Assembly (NCBI GenBank): GCA_951802425.1
Contig: OX637803.1
Location: 3,038,001 to 3,102,000 of the forward strand
Reading direction: 5' to 3'
DNA: 64,000 nucleotides
DNA from: Clavaria fumosa
Taxonomy: Eukaryota; Basidiomycota; Agaricomycetes; Agaricales; Clavariaceae
Shown here in pieces: positions 21,403-32,706 of this stretch. The notes beneath the pieces are model-generated. The model was not told the DNA's origin. It saw nothing but the letters and a program-made list of their open reading frames with translations, and made no database searches. Position 1 is the stretch's first letter. Every line of letters begins with the position of its first letter. Made by a program: the position numbers and the translations under genes.

Positions 21403-23188
21403 ATGTCTTCACCACTCATCCTTCCTTGTTCTGCTGTTCGTGTGGGTCAAAAGGTCAGCCGCCCAGACTCTCTGGTTGCTTCACTTCAAGTCCAGGGGGC
21501 CATGTAAGCTTTCCTGCTCTTGATCTCTATGCAGGGCCACTGCTGCTTCGACTTGTTCAACTAACTGGTTTGTGGAAGGGCCACAATGACTTTGACAGGA
21601 GTTGGATTCCCACAGGTAATGCTGCGCTTGGAAAGGGATGCATATGCATGTAAAGTCAGTCTTCACAAGCCGCTACATTTCAACTGCTGATGATATTAGA
21701 TGAGCCACCCAGATATGAAAGGGCATCACATCGTAATGCTTTTGGATGTGAATCTTGTTCGCCCAATGCAATCGCATGTGTCAAATTTCTTGGGAAAGAC
21801 TGAAGAAGGTATGTACCCTATGCACCTTTTCCTGTCATGATCTAAAAATAATATGTCTAGGACATGCATTCTTTCAGCAACTCCATCTGCTGTTTGATCA
21901 AGACTCCAATTACTGGAGTAGGCAACAGTATGAGGCTTTTGTTCTGTCTGTGAAAGCAAACTTTCCTGGAGACTCATGGGGATTCATGGAGTATGTAGTC
22001 TGCATGATAAGCTAAATTCAAGTGTCAATAATGTCATAAGGGCCGAGGAATCAGCCAACACATGGTCTGAAAACAAAATACCTGGGTACACAACACACTC
22101 CAAGGAGCAATTCAGATTGACAATGTTTCCCCATCACAGTGAAGCAACTCAAAAACCATTGCATACTCCAATTGAAATGGACAGCAATGAGCTCCAGCGG
22201 CTTGAGGATGGACAATGGATAAGTGGAGACATTGTCAACTTTGCTCTTCAGTATGTCTATCAATATTTAAAACGTTCACTTCTCATATTACACAGGGACA
22301 CCTACAGCCATCTGAAACCAGGTGCGACAGGAATATGGCTGGCAAATACATATTTCTTGCCAATACTGAAGTAATTTCTTCTTCTATACTCAAAAAAGTG
22401 TTTCTGAAAGCTGATATACTGTGAGAAGAAGTGATGGTTCTGAGAAGGTTATGTCATGGCTGCCGGAATCTGCTGTCAAATGCAAATACTGGATCATTCC
22501 AGGGTTCAGCCATGAATTGTAAGCGACTGTATCTTTTAATCTGTTTAAATTGCTTACATCTTAAAGGAAACATTGGTTTACATTAATCGTAGCAAATCCA
22601 AGTTATTGTTTCATAACTGATCGTCCAAATGGCAATGGGGAATGGTGAATGTATTTCACCGCCTTTATTTTCTTACCAACACCCTTGCAGTACCATCATC
22701 ATCCTTGACAGCCATTTTGTCAACCGGGTACATTCCAAAGATGAAACAGCAATCCAAGGCCTCTTAAAGGACCTTGGGATAGAACAGGGTTCCAAGCACT
22801 TCAAGAACCCAAAGGTCATTCAGCCAAAAGTTCGTAGCAAATTTTAACTAAGAGGTGGCTACACTTTTTCACTTTTTTGTTTAGGTTCCAAAGCAGAGCA
22901 ATGGGAATGACTGTGGAGTATATGCAATTCATTTCGCATGGCTGTGGTTGCTTGAAGCCGACAGGTTAATGCATGTGGTTCTGGTGATTGAATATTTCTT
23001 TTGTGCTGTCTTGCATTGAATTCGACATCCATCAGAATGCCCCTAGGTCTCAGAAAGACATTGACAGGGTATGGAAGTGCTGGAGGATTCCAGGTCTTCG
23101 GCAAAAGTTGCGTGAAGAGGTCCTCACAAGTGCAGAGAGGGGCTGGTTTAAGCAGCAAAAAGAAACACACATGTCTGGTGCTATCTAG
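21403..23188 (+). CDS. Ulp1/SENP-type SUMO protease of the KDZ element
   Basis: Probable start at the ATG 21,403, with many short introns; the exact 5' exon chain is uncertain between 21,490 and 22,020. The catalytic region is clear: DGQWISGDIVNFALQYV (entry region, near 22,210), HWFTLIVANPSYC (His, near 22,570), IIILDSHF (Asp, near 22,700) and the SNGNDCGVYAIHFAWLW block (Gln-loop/Cys, near 22,890), with a C-terminal exon ending at TAG 23,186-23,188. This is the C48 cysteine-protease pattern, which cleaves SUMO from proteins. SUMO proteases are recurrent companions of large eukaryotic DNA transposons. The left arm ends inside this gene (22,200), so only this copy has the catalytic exons. Confidence 0.8.
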
Positions 23189-23349
23189 CCTTTCCTCGTT
23201 ATTGTAAAATAAGCTGTTTCTGCATCCGCTGCCATTGCCATTCTTCTGCATCTCCATATAATATTATCTTGTGTCAGCATGTAGAAGTCATGCATTGGTA
23301 AGTTGCGATTCATTCAAGCACGTGACACAATGCTTTGTAAACCTCTACC

Positions 23350-26300
23350 ATGGCAAACTCAAAACGAAAGGAACATGCCCAGGAGGTTGAACTTGTTCCA
23401 GTTTACAACAAACGGTTGCGGAAATCATTTATGACGTCACGCAATGTTCAGAAGCACTCTGCTCAATCGCACAATGCTTCGGAGAGCAAAATTCAGTCCA
23501 CAGCATTTTCCAGCGATTGCCTACCCCCCAAACCACTTCACAACAATGCGAAGCAGACTCTGCCTTTTACATTCAACGCAGATGGTGAGCCTGAAGACTT
23601 CCAGAATTTTGATACCCAGCAGCTTCCCAAAAAGAAGAGACGAGGAAAGGTGAGTGAGAACTTTAGGTTTCCACAGCCAATGTTCATGAGTATTCACATG
23701 CTCAGACTCAGAATGAATTCCTTGAGGAATGGCTTCCCTTAAGACCCACCTACATGAGAGAAATCTTGGGATTAGAAGCTCCACCCCCTTCCAATATTTG
23801 CCAGGTTTGCAATCAGGAGAACTTCAGGTTTCGATGTCGTGACTGTTTTTATCGGCCTGTGACCTGCCATGCATGCTGTGCCAAATCCCATGCTGAAACT
23901 CCTTTCCATTCAATTGATGTATGGAATGGGGTATGCTTCCTGCCATCTGATCTCTTGCATGTTGGACTTGCGATCTACTTGGGTCACCAAGGCTCCCCCT
24001 GTCCAGAATACAAAGAGGAAGAGGAAAATGATCAATTGGAGCAAGATACAGATAATAACTCCAACTCGAATACATTGGGTGCACATCTGCTTCTAATTGT
24101 TCACTCTAATGGAGTGTGCCAATGGAGCATACATTACTGCCACTGCTCAAATGCCCCTTCCCACCATATACAGCTGCTTCAACATCGTCTCTTCCCTGCC
24201 AGCTACAAGAAACCTCAGACTGCTTTCACATTTGAAGTCCTCAATCGCTTCCACATTGAAGCTATGGAATGCAAAACCTCAGCAGGCACCTTTTACTCCA
24301 AGCTAAAGAGATTTACCTCTAATGCTTTTCCAGACACTGTGCCAGCAAGTGTACTTTTTTTTGTTTGTCCATTGTACTGACAAGCTGGGCTGACATTAGG
24401 ATCGATACCGCGAATTGTTGAGAGTATCTCGTCAATGGCGAGACTTGACAAATAGAAAGCGATTTGGCTTTGGCCATGACTTGGATAGGGATGCAGGAAA
24501 TGGCGATCTAGCATTATTCTGCCCCGCTTGCCCACAGCCTGGCATTAATCTTCCCAATGACTGGAGAAGTCAACCAGATCAGTAAGTCTCATTTTCGCTG
24601 AGTACATGTAAACACTTATGACCAAATGCCAGATGGTTTTTTCGGAGATCCATAGTTGTTGATGGAAATTTCTCAGCAGAGCACTTGAAGATGCGAACAG
24701 CAGAGAAAGACGTTAGGTTAGCAAATGGAGAGGGATATATTGTGGAGGATGCAAACTATCAAAAGCATCTGTCCGAGGGCTTTGAGGTTCGAGATGTAGG
24801 TGTCTGACAAGAACTGGTCAACACAGATTAACTCCCGTAACAGAAATCAAACTGCTCTAATCACAGAGCCATAAGCCAGTCAAATGCTCACTCAGGTCAT
24901 CTGGAAGCCACTGGGATAGGGGCATGTGCTTGCTCCCGACATGGCTGCTTTGTACCACATTCTGTGGTTGATTTCCAGAAGGGGGAGCGGTAAGTCATAA
25001 ATGTATGCACTTTCGCATTTATTCAAAAACATTTTATGCTTCTTTCCCAGCCACATCAACATTGACTATGCAATTTGCCAGGCTATCAAATACAGGACAG
25101 AAGGGATGACAGAGACTCTAGTCATCTACGACATCTGTTGTCAGTGGATTCGCAATTTCAACAAAAGAGTCCAAGCAAGCCAGTATTTGTCCTTGCCCCC
25201 TTCAACAACAATCATACCTGCAGTGGGCAAGTTCCATCTGGGGGCACATATTCATTCCTGTTTTCCACTCTTCTCCTTAAACTTTGTTCATGGTGCAGGC
25301 CAACAAGATGGAGAGATTTTGGAGACTCTGTGGTCAAACCTGAACAAGGTCTCCAGCAGCATCCGGGCCATGAGCAAGGCACATCGCCACGAAGTATTGG
25401 ATGACTATATGCGAGACTCAAACTGGAAGAAGATGGTGGGGATTGGTGAGCATCTCAGATTTTCTAGCACTGTGTTCTTCTATTTTACTAAATGCTAAAT
25501 TTAGTGAAGGCACTCTCTGCGAAGTTCAAGGCTGCAACAGAAAGTCTTCAACATACCAAAGTTGCATTTGATGATTTGAATAGTGACATCCAACCTGAAA
25601 TAAGAGAAAAATGGATGAATTCAGAACAGATTGCTTTGGAATCTCGTGGGGAATACCTGAAGATATATGACATACAATTGGAAAAGAGTAAGTTTTTATA
25701 CACCTCAGAACTGGAGATAGAAATCTGAAATTGTCAATGTGAAGCACCATCTCTTGCAGACATCCGGTTAACTCTTTCAGCTAGGGAGAAGGCAACTGGA
25801 TTACCTTCTGGCATTATCTCATTCATGACCCAAGGTATGGATCTTGAATGGACTCAGTGAGTGACATGCAGGTTGCAACCAAACCTACAAGCATACTAAT
25901 GAGACCTTTAGACGTTCGGTTAACTCATTCCAGAAGAAGAAACTAACAGTGGCGCAGAAACAAAACATTATTGATCGACAGAATGCACTTCAATCCAAAA
26001 TTGAAGACTTCAACCAACGAGTCTATGCTGTTCTGGGAGAATTTGAGTGGGATAATCAGGAGATTGTTCCAGAAGACAATGATGGAAAGGAAACACAAGA
26101 TGACTATCAAGACAGTGATGAGGATGACCTAGATGCAGATGACTTTGGTGTGGACAACCAGAAATGCATACAGACCAGGCTCTGGATGCCTTCTACTTTT
26201 GGCCATGATTTCTGCCTAAAAAATGGATGGGGCAACATCATGGATCAAGAAATTCAGTTGCGAATAGTGCAGGCAGAGGAGTCACTCGAAGGGCTCAGGC

Positions 26301-26930
26301 TAGCAATTGGACACAAGTCATTACTTTACAAAATACACATTCGAAAATCCAAAACCCAGGCAAGCAAGACCAGGAGCCGCGCAGAGCTCCTCCAAGTGAA
26401 TGACAAAATCAAGGATCATGCTGGGAGGTACCGGTGTGCTAGGTCTGCTCTCCTGAGCCTGGGTGCACCTGCCGATATGCTTGAGAAGTTCCAAGCTCTC
26501 CAGGACACAGACTTGCGAGTTAATACAGATGTGGCAGAGGAAAACCGGATTGGGCAGCGAAATGATTCATTAGCATGGTTCTGGAGGATTGGGATGGGAG
26601 AGAATGCCGAGAATCCTTGGATGAGTGAAAGTGAGTCCTGTAATATGTTTTCACATAAGCCCATGCTGACATATCTAAGTATTGAGAGTGAACTGGCTGA
26701 GAGCAAAGGCTAGATATGACAGGTGGAATGAGGAGCTGTTACTGGTGAGACAAGAAATGACATGGGTGTTGGCATGGTATGCACATCAACAAAGGGAATG
26801 GGAGAGGAGGAGTATTTGGGCAGAAACACAGCACTTGAATGGTCACAGAAGTTATGCTAAGAAGCAGACTGTGATGTGGAGGCAGATGATTGAGGCAGCA
26901 GTTACTGCCTGGGACAATATTCTGAAATGA
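23350..26930 (+). CDS. KDZ transposase (CxC2-type)
   Basis: ATG at 23,350, 26 nt after a CACGTG. The product has a basic N-terminus, then a cysteine-rich CxC2 domain (CQVCNQENFRFRCRDC ... CHACCAKSH ... PFHSIDVW ... LGHQGSPCP; 23,800-24,010), the IHYCHC ... LLQHRLFPASY segment, and an RNase H-fold core. Likely catalytic acids are in FFRRSIVVDGNF (24,650), VIYDICCQWI (25,120) and QQDGEILETLWSNLN (25,310). CSNHRAISQ and GACACSRHGCFVP are the family's zinc-chelating insert. Introns of about 50 nt punctuate the gene; the C-terminal helical exons end at TGA 26,928-26,930. I found no in-frame stop in the modelled exons, so it may be active. It should recognise the CACCCCCTTCAG tips, by inference. 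Confidence 0.9.
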
Positions 26931-28208
26931 CCACAACTCAAATCTTACCCAAACACAATTTATAATGAATGTAGAATAGTTTAATTACAGTTGAGCAGGG
27001 ACAGGTGCCATCAGGTCGCAGGGCAGAGGCGGCATGCGCAGCAGGCAGGTGCAAGGCGATGTTGGCAGGGTTCTGGCAGGTAGGGAGAGAGCAGCGAGCT
27101 GGCAGGAAGGTCAATTTGTCGAGTGGGCTGTAAAAGAGAACAAATGCAACTGCAGTATACAGGGAGGGAGAATAGCGACACAAATAGTACAGACGCAAGG
27201 CTAATAAGAGACAAAATTGAGAGCGAGGAGGGAAAAACGAGAGTGAACGACATAGGTAGGGGACACCGAGGGTGAGAGAGGAGGCGAAGAGGTGAACTCG
27301 ATATCCCTCACATTTATAAAGGGGAAAATGACTCAGATGAAGAGCAGACACTAGGATGAAAGGAGAAAAAGAGCCAGGTGGTATGAAAGCAAGGCTCCAA
27401 CTGTAAACACTGATAAGCAGAGTACAGCAAAGGTAAGTATAGTGTAAGACCCGGTTAGGAGAGAGAGAGGGAGGCAGTATGAGCCTCTGGGACGCACGGA
27501 GCGAGAGACAAGAGGGACAGAGAGGCACTATGAGCCTCTAAGGCGCGCGGGGCATAGAGAACCAGATGTGGGGCATCTGGACGCACGGGGCGTGGTATGT
27601 GAGGGCAAAGAAACGCACGGAGCGTAGAAAGCACGGATGCCGGAGGGGGTAAGAGGCACGGGTGCCGGAGGTACATCTGAGCTCGGGCCACAGATTAAAC
27701 AGGTTTAAGCCCGGTCAAAAACAAAAACTAATCTGGTGACTGAGCAGCTTATTGAGGCGCAAAAAAGCGGGCGGAGTTAGGTGTACACGGAACTGTAGGA
27801 TGGCCGCAACTTTGGTGAGGTGACCCCCACGATGTCGTTGGACGACTTCGTGACGCTTTCGACCAACTTCGGTGTCTGTATTCTGAACATTTTGGTCTTG
27901 CGTGTCGATAGACGGTCCAGCAATGTTAACTGATGCCCCTTGGTTGGATGATTGCCGCTTCGCTTGTGATGTGGATGCCTGTGCTGTATCATCACTCCTT
28001 GACATATTTGAGAATATAATTCGATTGGAGGTACGATGATATAGTGCTAAGACGATACAAGTGTAATACTAGAGACAAGGGTTACAGTGAGAGCGAGTGA
28101 GAAGGTCATAGAGAGACGACATACGCGAGGGACACCGAGAGCGAGAGAGGAGGTAGGGAGGCTTGGTGTCACTCGTGTTAAGAGTGGTAGTGATGTCTCA
28201 AACGAATA
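26931..28208. other. Repeat-rich spacer downstream of the transposase
   Basis: No gene that I can support. Minus-strand frames (26,938-27,528; 27,715-28,005) lack domains and are biased by purine-rich sequence. Short related blocks containing GGACGCACGGAGCG or GGGCATCTGGACGCACGG recur at 27,480-27,640 and again at 29,335-29,410 beyond the hAT insertion. Another block (GGGACACCGAG...GAGAGAGGAGG) recurs at 27,260 and 28,130. Confidence 0.5.
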
Positions 28209-28216
28209 GCAGAAGC

Positions 28217-29182
28217 TAGGGATGCCGAAGTTCGGTTCAGTTCGGTTCTCTGAGACATTTGCCCGAACCGCAAACCAGAACCGAACGTTGAGCACACAAT
28301 AGATAGAACCGCTGTGAAAGAAGAAGGTGGTGACCGCGGCTGGGTTCCTGTACGTTACCTTCTCCCTTGTATGGTACTTATGTGGTTTTAAGGTTCGAAC
28401 CCAGTCCGAACCAGAACCGAACCTGCCGAACCCGGTTCTGTCGGTTCTGGTTCTCCTGCACGGATATTTCCCAGTCATGACGAGGCTCGACAGGAAAACA
28501 AAGATTGACGACGCACATAGGACCAATGATTGTAACGTTTGAATACTCTCAGTGCATCATCCTTGCTCAAATCCAACTCATCTTCTCTGCGCTTCGTATA
28601 ATCCATCAATGCAATCCCTGGACAACTCGTTGACAAGATGCTGAGCGGGAGAATAGGCGTCTTGTAGGCGGGAGACACAGGAGGAGAAGTACGCGGAGCA
28701 GAAACCCTTGCTTCTGCCGTTGCAATTGCCACCAGGACGTTTGTTTCCGAAGACAGCCAGCGGGAACCCATCCTTGCTTGCTCATGTCAAGGTCGACCTC
28801 GCCAGTGCCTACGGGATCTCGTTGGACGACCCGCCAGCCTCGGGCTCTGGTCTTGGAAATAATAACAAAAGTGTCGCCGCTGCAAGAACAACATGAGAAA
28901 ACGTCAGCAGAAGAAGCCCGACAAGAATAATGCACACAACCGCATCGTCGCGTATGGATAGATAGCAACTGCATAAGAAACTTCTGCTACAGAGAGTGCA
29001 ATCTCCCTAGCATCGCCATGTCCATCGGTTCTCGGTTCGAACAGGTTCGAACCAAGTTTGGATAGATGCCTGAGCTACAGAACCATGAACCAAACCTACA
29101 TGCAGAAACCAGAACCAGAACCGGACCGAACCAGAACCTTAGGTTCGGTTCGGCGGTTCGGGACCGAACTTCGGCATCCCTA
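28217..29182. mobile_element. Non-autonomous hAT-like element, 966 bp
   Basis: The termini are TAGGGATGCCGAAGTTCGGT inverted at both ends (28,217 inward and 29,182 inward), flanked by an 8-bp duplication GCAGAAGC (28,209-28,216) / GCAGGAGC (29,183-29,190) with one mismatch. An 8-bp TSD and TAGGG tips fit the hAT superfamily. Subterminal zones are packed with GGTTCGG/CCGAACC motifs, as is common for hAT transposase binding sites. The interior has only unconvincing short minus frames, so it is probably mobilised in trans. Confidence 0.85.
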
Positions 29183-29190
29183 GCAGGAGC

Positions 29191-29602
29191 TAACTATGAA
29201 AAGTAAAGGGGAGCGGAGCGAGCAAGGTAGAGGAGTAAACATGAGTAAGCAAAAGGAAAAGGAAAGAGGGAGCGAGGTAGGTTAAGCAGGGGAGGCGAAG
29301 ACGGGGCCTCTGAGTCGCACAGGGCGAGAGGAGAGATGCGGGGCATCTGGACGCACGGAGCGTGAGGCGAACAGATCGCGATACATCGAGGACATGGGAC
29401 GCAGGGAGCGTGAGGGGCACGGACGAGCGCTTGCCAGGACTTTAATATCATGTGATTGTGAGCCTGGATTTGACGTGTCATGTGATCATGAGCATGTAAA
29501 TGTTGGCCAATTCAGTGTTAGTGTGGGAAATTGCCATGTGATCGTGAGCGTGAGAATGTGCGTTGGTTGAAAAACGCCTCGTGCTCATTTTCGTTCCCCG
29601 TC
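29191..29602. other. Spacer with purine-rich repeats
   Basis: This continues the GGACGCACGGAGCG-type repeats that the hAT element interrupts, then passes into AT-rich DNA with CATGTGATCGTGAG-like repeats (29,450-29,545). No gene seen. Confidence 0.4.
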
Positions 29603-29960
29603 CTGTCTCTCTCTCAACCACCACCACGCCCGCCGCTGACCTTCAGCTAGCCGCTCCGCTTCACCTCGACACCATTTTTCACTCAACCGCTGTCATCCCA
29701 GCCGCCGACTTAACCGCTCTGCTCTGCCTCGATGCGTTTTTCATTCATTTTTCACCGTCCCAGCTGCTGACCTTTTGCTAGCTGTCTCTCTCTCAACCAC
29801 CACCACGCCTGCTGCCGACCTTCAGCTAGCCGCTCCGCTTCGCCTCGACGCCATTTTTCACTCAACCGCCGTCACCCCAGCCACCGACTTAACCGCTCTG
29901 CTCCGCCTCGATGCGTTTTTCATTCATTTTTCACCGTCCCGGCCGCTGACCTTTTGCTAG
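29603..29960. repeat. 179-bp tandem duplication
   Basis: Two adjacent copies (29,603-29,781 and 29,782-29,960) begin CTGTCTCTCTCTCAACCACC and run colinearly with a few substitutions. Short plus frames in the two copies look alike only because of the duplication. Confidence 0.85.
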
Positions 29961-29985
29961 CCACCCCCCCCCCCTGCCTCAGCCC

Positions 29986-30053
29986 CCTTGCCACCGACGA
30001 CAAGGCAGCAACCGGATGCATACGGTTGCTGCCTTGTGGCCGGTGGCATGTTG
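29986..30053. repeat. Strong hairpin, 14-bp perfect stem
   Basis: CAAGGCAGCAACCG (30,001-30,014) pairs perfectly with CGGTTGCTGCCTTG (30,023-30,036) across an 8-nt loop, and imperfect pairing extends outward to about 25 bp. It lies immediately before the 94-bp repeat array. Confidence 0.7.
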
Positions 30054-30075
30054 TCGGTTCCACCGCAACAGGGGG

Positions 30076-30545
30076 CTCCCGACCTGCGGCGGTCAGTCAC
30101 GGCTGACGCGGTGTCCGCTCGTTGTTTGATACTGGGGGCTCACAGCCCGGGCGCTGTGGTGCGTCCGGGCTCCCGACCTTCGGCGGTCGGTTACGACTGA
30201 CATGGTGTCCGCTCGTTGTTGATACTGGGGGCTCATAGCCCGGGCGCTGCGGCGCATCTGGGCTCCCGACCTTCGGCGGTCGGTCACGACTGAAGTGGTT
30301 TCCACTCGTCGTTTGATACTGGGGGGTCACAGCCCGGGTGCTGCGGCGCGTCCGGGCTCCCGACCTTCGGTGGTCGGTCACGACTGAAGTGGTTTCCACT
30401 CGTCGTTTGATACTGGGGGCTCATAGCCCAGGCGCTGCGGCGTGTCCGGGCTCCCGACCTTCGGCGGTCGGTTACAACTGACGCGGTGTCCGCTCGTTGT
30501 TTGATACTGGGGGCCCCCGACCTTCAGCGGTTGGTCGCGGCCAAC
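30076..30545. repeat. 94-bp minisatellite, five copies
   Basis: Units beginning CTCCCGACCTTCGGCGGTCG start at 30,076, 30,170, 30,263, 30,357 and 30,451 (spacing 93-94 bp). They are GC-rich, and each contains the inverted motif CGACCTTCGGCGGTCG. No consistent open frame. Confidence 0.9.
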
Positions 30546-30774
30546 GCGTTTCTCGCTTGCCGTTCAAGACTGCGGCCGATACGGTTCCTGCTAGCTGCTC
30601 AAGACTGGCTCAAGACTGGAGGCTTAGGCAGTAAGTGGATTGCCGTTTCAGATCTTTCCCTACTGACGGACCTCACCTCAGGCCAGCAACCAGCCCCGCT
30701 TCACCTGGCAACCTTTTTTTTACCTTGCCGTCTCGTATTCTGTAGCGATAGCAAATGTATTACATAGGGATCAT

Positions 30775-30823
30775 GCAGCGGGGTGCCCCCAATGAGGGCC
30801 CGCATTGGGGGTTCTCCCGCTGC
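30775..30823. repeat. 49-bp imperfect palindrome
   Basis: The arms GCAGCGGG...CCCCCAATG and CATTGGGGG...CCCGCTGC flank a GGGCCC centre. It could form a stable hairpin upstream of the H3-tail-mimic gene. It may be a transcription end or a relict transposon tip. Confidence 0.6.
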
Positions 30824-31028
30824 GCTTTCCATTAGTTAGTCAGCCTGTCGAGGAAAGCGAAATAAAAAGCAAAAAAATTGACTTGGACAAAAAAAAGTCC
30901 AACTTTTTACCAAATAAGGGGGAACCCTTGCCCGAAAGAGGTGTGATGTCACGTGACTCGCCAGATCTGGCAAGGTGGCGAACTGATCGCCGCTGATCAA
31001 CTTCAACGTCGCGCACGCACAAGAGAAC
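30824..31028 (+). promoter_or_regulatory. Probable promoter of the H3-tail-mimic gene
   Basis: This region contains a TCACGTGA palindrome (30,949-30,956) about 75 bp before the ATG. The same 8-mer occurs twice in the divergent accessory/Ulp1 promoter. No TATA box is obvious. Confidence 0.35.
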
Positions 31029-32706
31029 ATGGCAAGAACTAAGCAGAATCCGAAGAAGACAACCAGCGGTCACTCGATCAGGGCGCGACTAAGGCTCCCA
31101 ACCCGCAGTAAGCTCAGCCCCCAAATTTCAAGGGACAAACCCACGCCGGTAAGCCTAAGCCGTCGTGCACCTACGCCCAGCACTGATTATGCCAACAGAA
31201 GGTAGACACCGCCAGGAACGATAGGGTTTGTAAAGATTTTAAATTATTGCTTAACAATTCATCCTGATCTTTGCTGTGATCCTACTACAGTGGTGTTCTG
31301 GCTGTGGTAACGGCGGCGATTCAATCGACTGCGATTTCTGCGAAAGAACGATCTGTAACGAATGCTTCCAGATTCCCTGCGGGGAAGCTGCTATAGCAAG
31401 ACAAGAAGTCAAGTTCAAATGTCCTGCCTGCCACATCTCATCTGAAAACCGCAAAAACCCCTACGAGGTAGAGCGCGTCTTAGATTCCACCTACTCAGCC
31501 TTTTTTTACAACAACATTTTAAAGCCCCTCTATCTCCGGGGAAAGCCAATGAAGGACTTGATTGGCTGGATCAAGGCCCCCACTCTTCGCGGCAACTACG
31601 CGTGCCAAAACACCAACTCCCTCACGATGGTCAACATTCGCCTTTCCAACATCCCTCGCAGGGGTGATCTGTTCTATTCTGTTGCCAACAACGTCGGGGG
31701 TTGGTTCACCGACACCTCCAACGGACAAGAACTCCTCGAATGCGACATAACACTTGATGTCAATCCCGAGGATGGCAAATCGCTTGAAATGCACCAAGCA
31801 ATCCTACGGGGCTTCGTAGGAAAACTTCGAGGGTAATTTTTTACATTATTGCACATACATAATACTAACAGCCTTTGCAGTTTGGGTGTGCAATGCCTAA
31901 TCGTCTTTTTATACACCCATTCAAATCCTGATAACGGAGATTTGCACTGTGCTCCTGGCGTCGGATTGGAGATTGGTCAGGTACAGCCTTAGTTGGATTT
32001 TATGGCTTTTTTATCTGATGGCTCTTAGTTCTTGGAAGAAATTATCGGTGCAGATGTAAAATTGTTTGCAAAGGAATCGCACTCAACCCTGGTTATGCTG
32101 GTCTGTGGCCAAGTCTGGGAGATTCCTGAGGCAACTCAGGCAATCAAAACATATGCCAAAAGGTGAGTCCGCTGCCATATACTCAGACATTCAATTAAAA
32201 AAAACAGTGAATCCTTCAACTGGATTGTTGGCTTTGGCCAACCGAATTTCTACCCGCACCTGGCCGCGCCGTTTCTGATGAAGCTCACGGTCAAAACTTA
32301 CATCAAATGTTTCTCAATCAGCAGGATCGTCCCCGATTTACTCAAGGAGGAAGAAGGCCTTGGGGCGCACACCTCACTTATAACTCTCAGCCCCAGCTTT
32401 GGGCTCGAATTCTTCTGGTGCCACAAGACCCTCCGCCCTCTCGGCAAGCTCATTCCGCTTCAGTGCCCGAAATGCGCTGTCCTTCGCTCAATGACGTTCA
32501 CTACGGTTGGCCAGAGGGCAGGCATGTACAAGGCTTTCTGCCCTTGTGGATTTACTGTTGAGAAGGATACGAAGATTGCCGATGCTACGCTGCCCCAGGC
32601 AGCTGATGGAAGTGTTATTGGCTGGGGTTCGCGCCTTTGGTTTGGCAGCCCTGCAGCTGCAAGCAAGGCTTGGAATGCTCCCCGCAACGCATACAACGTC
32701 TCGTAA
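31029..32706 (+). CDS. Zinc-finger protein with an N-terminal histone H3-tail mimic
   Basis: The ATG at 31,029 has a good context (AACATGG). Introns 31,149-31,290, 31,833-31,880, 31,981-32,028 and 32,163-32,207 are all GT...AG and leave one open frame to TAA 32,704-32,706 (about 420 residues). The first residues are MARTKQNPKKTTSG; aligned without gaps to H3 they match A1 R2 T3 K4 Q5, K9, T11, G13, R17, L20, K27 and P30. Exon 2 opens with a PHD/RING-like cluster (CSGCGNGGDSIDCDFCERTI ... CNEC ... CPACH), and near the C-terminus is a zinc ribbon (CPKC ... CPCGF). The middle part (FLEEIIGADVKLF ... NWIVGFGQPNFYPHL) is unknown to me. It sits between the KDZ transposase and the dioxygenase cargo. 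It could attract or titrate readers and writers of H3K4/K9/K27 marks; that is inference. Confidence 0.7.

Larger units (their letters stand above)
18211..22200. repeat. Left inverted arm of the giant element
   Basis: 3,990 bp, reverse complement of 42,059-46,048. Differences over the outer ~3.9 kb are few and mostly CpG transitions (for example in TCGGCCGAGA/TCGGCCAAGA near 18,300), but about six mismatches cluster in the innermost ~75 bp. It contains the complete accessory gene and the 5' half of the Ulp1 gene. Positions 18,250-19,240 hold no supported gene. Confidence 0.95.

Noticed and set aside
27011..27691. Pro/Leu/Ser-rich minus-strand proteins
   Set aside because: They come from purine-rich degenerate repeats; no domain, no start context, and the frames overlap each other.
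28475..28974. Minus-strand genes inside the hAT element
   Set aside because: Overlapping frames with no transposase motif; a 966-bp element of this kind is expected to be non-coding.
29563..29960. Paired 60-72 residue plus-strand proteins
   Set aside because: They are the two copies of a 179-bp duplication; the similarity reflects duplication, not coding constraint.
30093..30399. Minus-strand proteins with repeated Arg/Ser motifs
   Set aside because: They are translations of the 94-bp minisatellite; its period is not a multiple of three, so the frame changes between copies.
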